This document shows positions 6,014-7,156 of a DNA stretch of 7,156 nucleotides, piece by piece; position 1 is the first letter of the stretch; every line of letters starts with the position of its first letter. The translations under genes and the position numbers were made by a program. The notes under the pieces were generated by a model. The model had not been told where the DNA came from and did not search any database. It worked only from the letters and a program-made list of their open reading frames with translations. Source of the DNA: Bacteroidota bacterium (GTDB lineage Bacteria > Bacteroidota > Bacteroidia > Flavobacteriales > Weeksellaceae); NCBI GenBank assembly GCA_023426625.1, contig JAFAAJ010000087.1:1-7156 (forward strand), written 5' to 3'.

Positions 6014-7072
6014 CTAACCAGAGAACCATTGACGTTTAATTTCTTCGGCTATTCCTACCGTCATAAGTGGTGGCACACTCATTCAACAGACATAACGAAC
6101 ATCCACCCCACAAAAATCAAAATCTGTAGGAAAACTGCTCATACGAATATATTCCAGATTATTAAGGTTGCGGACTTCATCATAATAGACTGTCGTACCT
6201 CAAGATATGAGGGTAGGTGCGACAATATCATCATACAAGATATAAGTGCTGAAAAATGCATTATACGTTAAGAGTTTCCTGTATTTGGCATCGGCAAATT
6301 TCATATTCTGATCTCCTTTTTCTACATAAGGTCGTCTTTTAACAATAGATCTTCGAAGGGGCTTATGGGTACTGGAATTTCTATCCACAATTTCTCAAAA
6401 ACGAATGGGCGGATTATTGAATTCAAGGTTTAAATTTCTTCGTTTTAAATCTTTCTTCCTTCCAATAAAGAATACACGTTCACGGGCTTGTGGAACTCCC
6501 ATTGTAGCAGAATTGAGCTTGAAGATTTGCACATCGTATCAAAGCAGGCTAAGCCTGTCGTAGACTTCAATGGCGTATTTCTTGGCTCTTCCTGCAATGA
6601 GTCCCGGAACGTTCTCCATAATCACAACTTTGGGTTGGAGTTTTTTAACCGTTTCACAAAACACAAATACAAGTTCATCCAACACCTGCTTCTTCTGCCC
6701 TTCTTTAAACACTTTTTCTTTTCACCAGTTTTTTTCGCGATGCCCAGACATGGAAAAAGTACTGCAAGGTGGTGAACCATCCAAAATATCCAAATCGTAT
6801 AATTCTTTTGGAAGGTCATTTCTTTGATTAAAATCTCTGATATCTTCGTGATAAAAATATTTTGGTTGGTGATTGGTTTGATATATTCTTGTCATTTTAG
6901 CGTCAATCTCCACTCCACCTAAATGCTCAAATCAAGCGAGCTTATATCCCATAGTCGATCCGCCACCGCCGACAAAGGTTCAGAAAACTTTAATTCAATT
7001 AGTTGGCAGATAATCTGTTTTCAGACTTCGGCTGTATTTTATACTGTTCGTAGTCTTTTCTGATTTTGGCAA
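6014..7072 (-). CDS. C5 cytosine DNA methyltransferase, read with TGA = glycine
   Basis: About 352 residues if started at the TTG at 7072; stop TAG 6014-6016. It transfers methyl from S-adenosylmethionine to cytosine C5 in DNA. Motifs in order: I, TFVGGGGSTMGYKLAGFE (6978-6928); EID then DIRDF; IV, DGSPPCS with the catalytic Cys near 6764-6766; VI, ENVPG (6602-6616); VIII, PQARERVF (about 6470-6493); a variable target-recognition region; IX, RNLNNLEYIRMSSFP; X, CGMSVPP (about 6068-6088). TGA occurs at 6995, 6980, 6932, 6722, 6539, 6395, 6200 and 6083. In AGFE, LGYDV, SGG and GMSVPP it falls on expected glycines. Trp is TGG (KNW, RQWF). The start is uncertain: there is no ATG before motif I and the frame is open to the window edge. 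No cognate nuclease is visible, so it may be an orphan enzyme that protects its element. Confidence 0.88.
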
Positions 7073-7156
7073 TAAGTATTTCTTCGTTCTTAAAAGGCCT
7101 TTGTTGTTTTCTTTTGGTGAGCTTACGGAATTTGGGATTGTGCTTGGGATTGGGGG
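6999..7156 (-). CDS. Possible 3' end of an upstream gene, partial
   Basis: A frame enters from the right edge and stops at TAA 6999-7001. Its last part reads KNEEILIAKIRKDYEQYKIQ, ending in ENRLSAN. It is basic, helical and unrecognised. It is one base out of phase with the methyltransferase frame, which is also open here. If it is real, the two genes overlap by up to about 70 nt, or the methyltransferase begins at a rare start next to this stop. It may equally be a shadow of a longer methyltransferase. Confidence 0.3.
   Translation of the reverse strand, partial: PNPKHNPKFRKLTKRKQQRPFKNEEILIAKIRKDYEQYKIQPKSENRLSAN

Noticed and set aside
5954..6271. Plus-strand open frame of 105 codons with a hydrophobic start
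   Set aside because: It is antisense to methyltransferase motifs IX and X. The hydrophobic start comes from pyrimidine-rich intergenic repeats.
6488..6827. Plus-strand open frames over the methyltransferase
   Set aside because: They overlap the catalytic PCS and ENVPG coding region on the other strand and have no recognisable content.
4018..7000. TGA read as tryptophan (code 4, Mycoplasma-like)
   Set aside because: The recoded positions in conserved motifs are glycines (EEGVSG, QGLRT, AGFE, LGYDV, GMSVPP). Trp would break each of them, and normal TGG Trp codons are used in the same genes.
1..7156. CRISPR array, rRNA or tRNA genes
   Set aside because: No regularly spaced repeats with unique spacers, no rRNA signatures and no cloverleaf were found on either strand.

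Overview
The window joins two stretches of DNA that read with different genetic codes. Positions 1 to about 3,800 look like a Flavobacteriia chromosome (Chryseobacterium/Flavobacterium-like). They are AT-rich, contain the C-terminus of a SusC/TonB-receptor-type outer-membrane barrel, a secreted TPR protein and a GmrSD-type restriction protein, show Bacteroidetes-style TAnnTTTG -7 boxes, and use the standard code. One gene there ends in TGA inside a terminator stem. Positions from about 4,020 to 7,156 hold, on the minus strand, genes that are continuous only if TGA is read as glycine. This is translation table 25, known from Absconditabacteria (SR1) and Gracilibacteria. TAA and TAG still stop and TGG is still Trp.

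Layout, left half: 3' end of an outer-membrane protein (+, 1-149); bidirectional terminator (219-261); secreted TPR protein (-, 255-1058); a 62-bp divergent intergenic region with a -7 box for each direction; a GmrSD/DUF262-DUF1524 protein (+, 1121-2890); a shared terminator (2880-2906); an unrecognised protein (-, 2912-3307); and a divergent small acidic protein (+, 3449-3778). Positions 3779-4068 are a transition zone with a possible 37-residue ORF and a UUCG hairpin.

Layout, right half, transcribed right to left: possible 3' end of an upstream gene (6999-7156), a C5 cytosine DNA methyltransferase (6014 to about 7072), a 50-residue protein (5722-5874) ending in a terminator, a consensus-like sigma-70 promoter (5675-5703), and a large serine recombinase with a zinc ribbon (3856-5637). 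Under the standard code the recombinase is cut by 13 or 14 in-frame TGAs and the methyltransferase by about eight, with no in-frame TAA or TAG and no frameshift. Where the conserved motif is clear, the TGA falls on an expected glycine. This pattern is recoding, not gene decay. A methyltransferase plus a serine recombinase suggests a mobile element or its remnant.

The main question is how the two halves came to be joined. An assembly chimera between two organisms in one sample is the simplest reading. A real integration of recoded DNA beside flavobacterial DNA is the exciting but less likely alternative, because a flavobacterium could not translate these genes.
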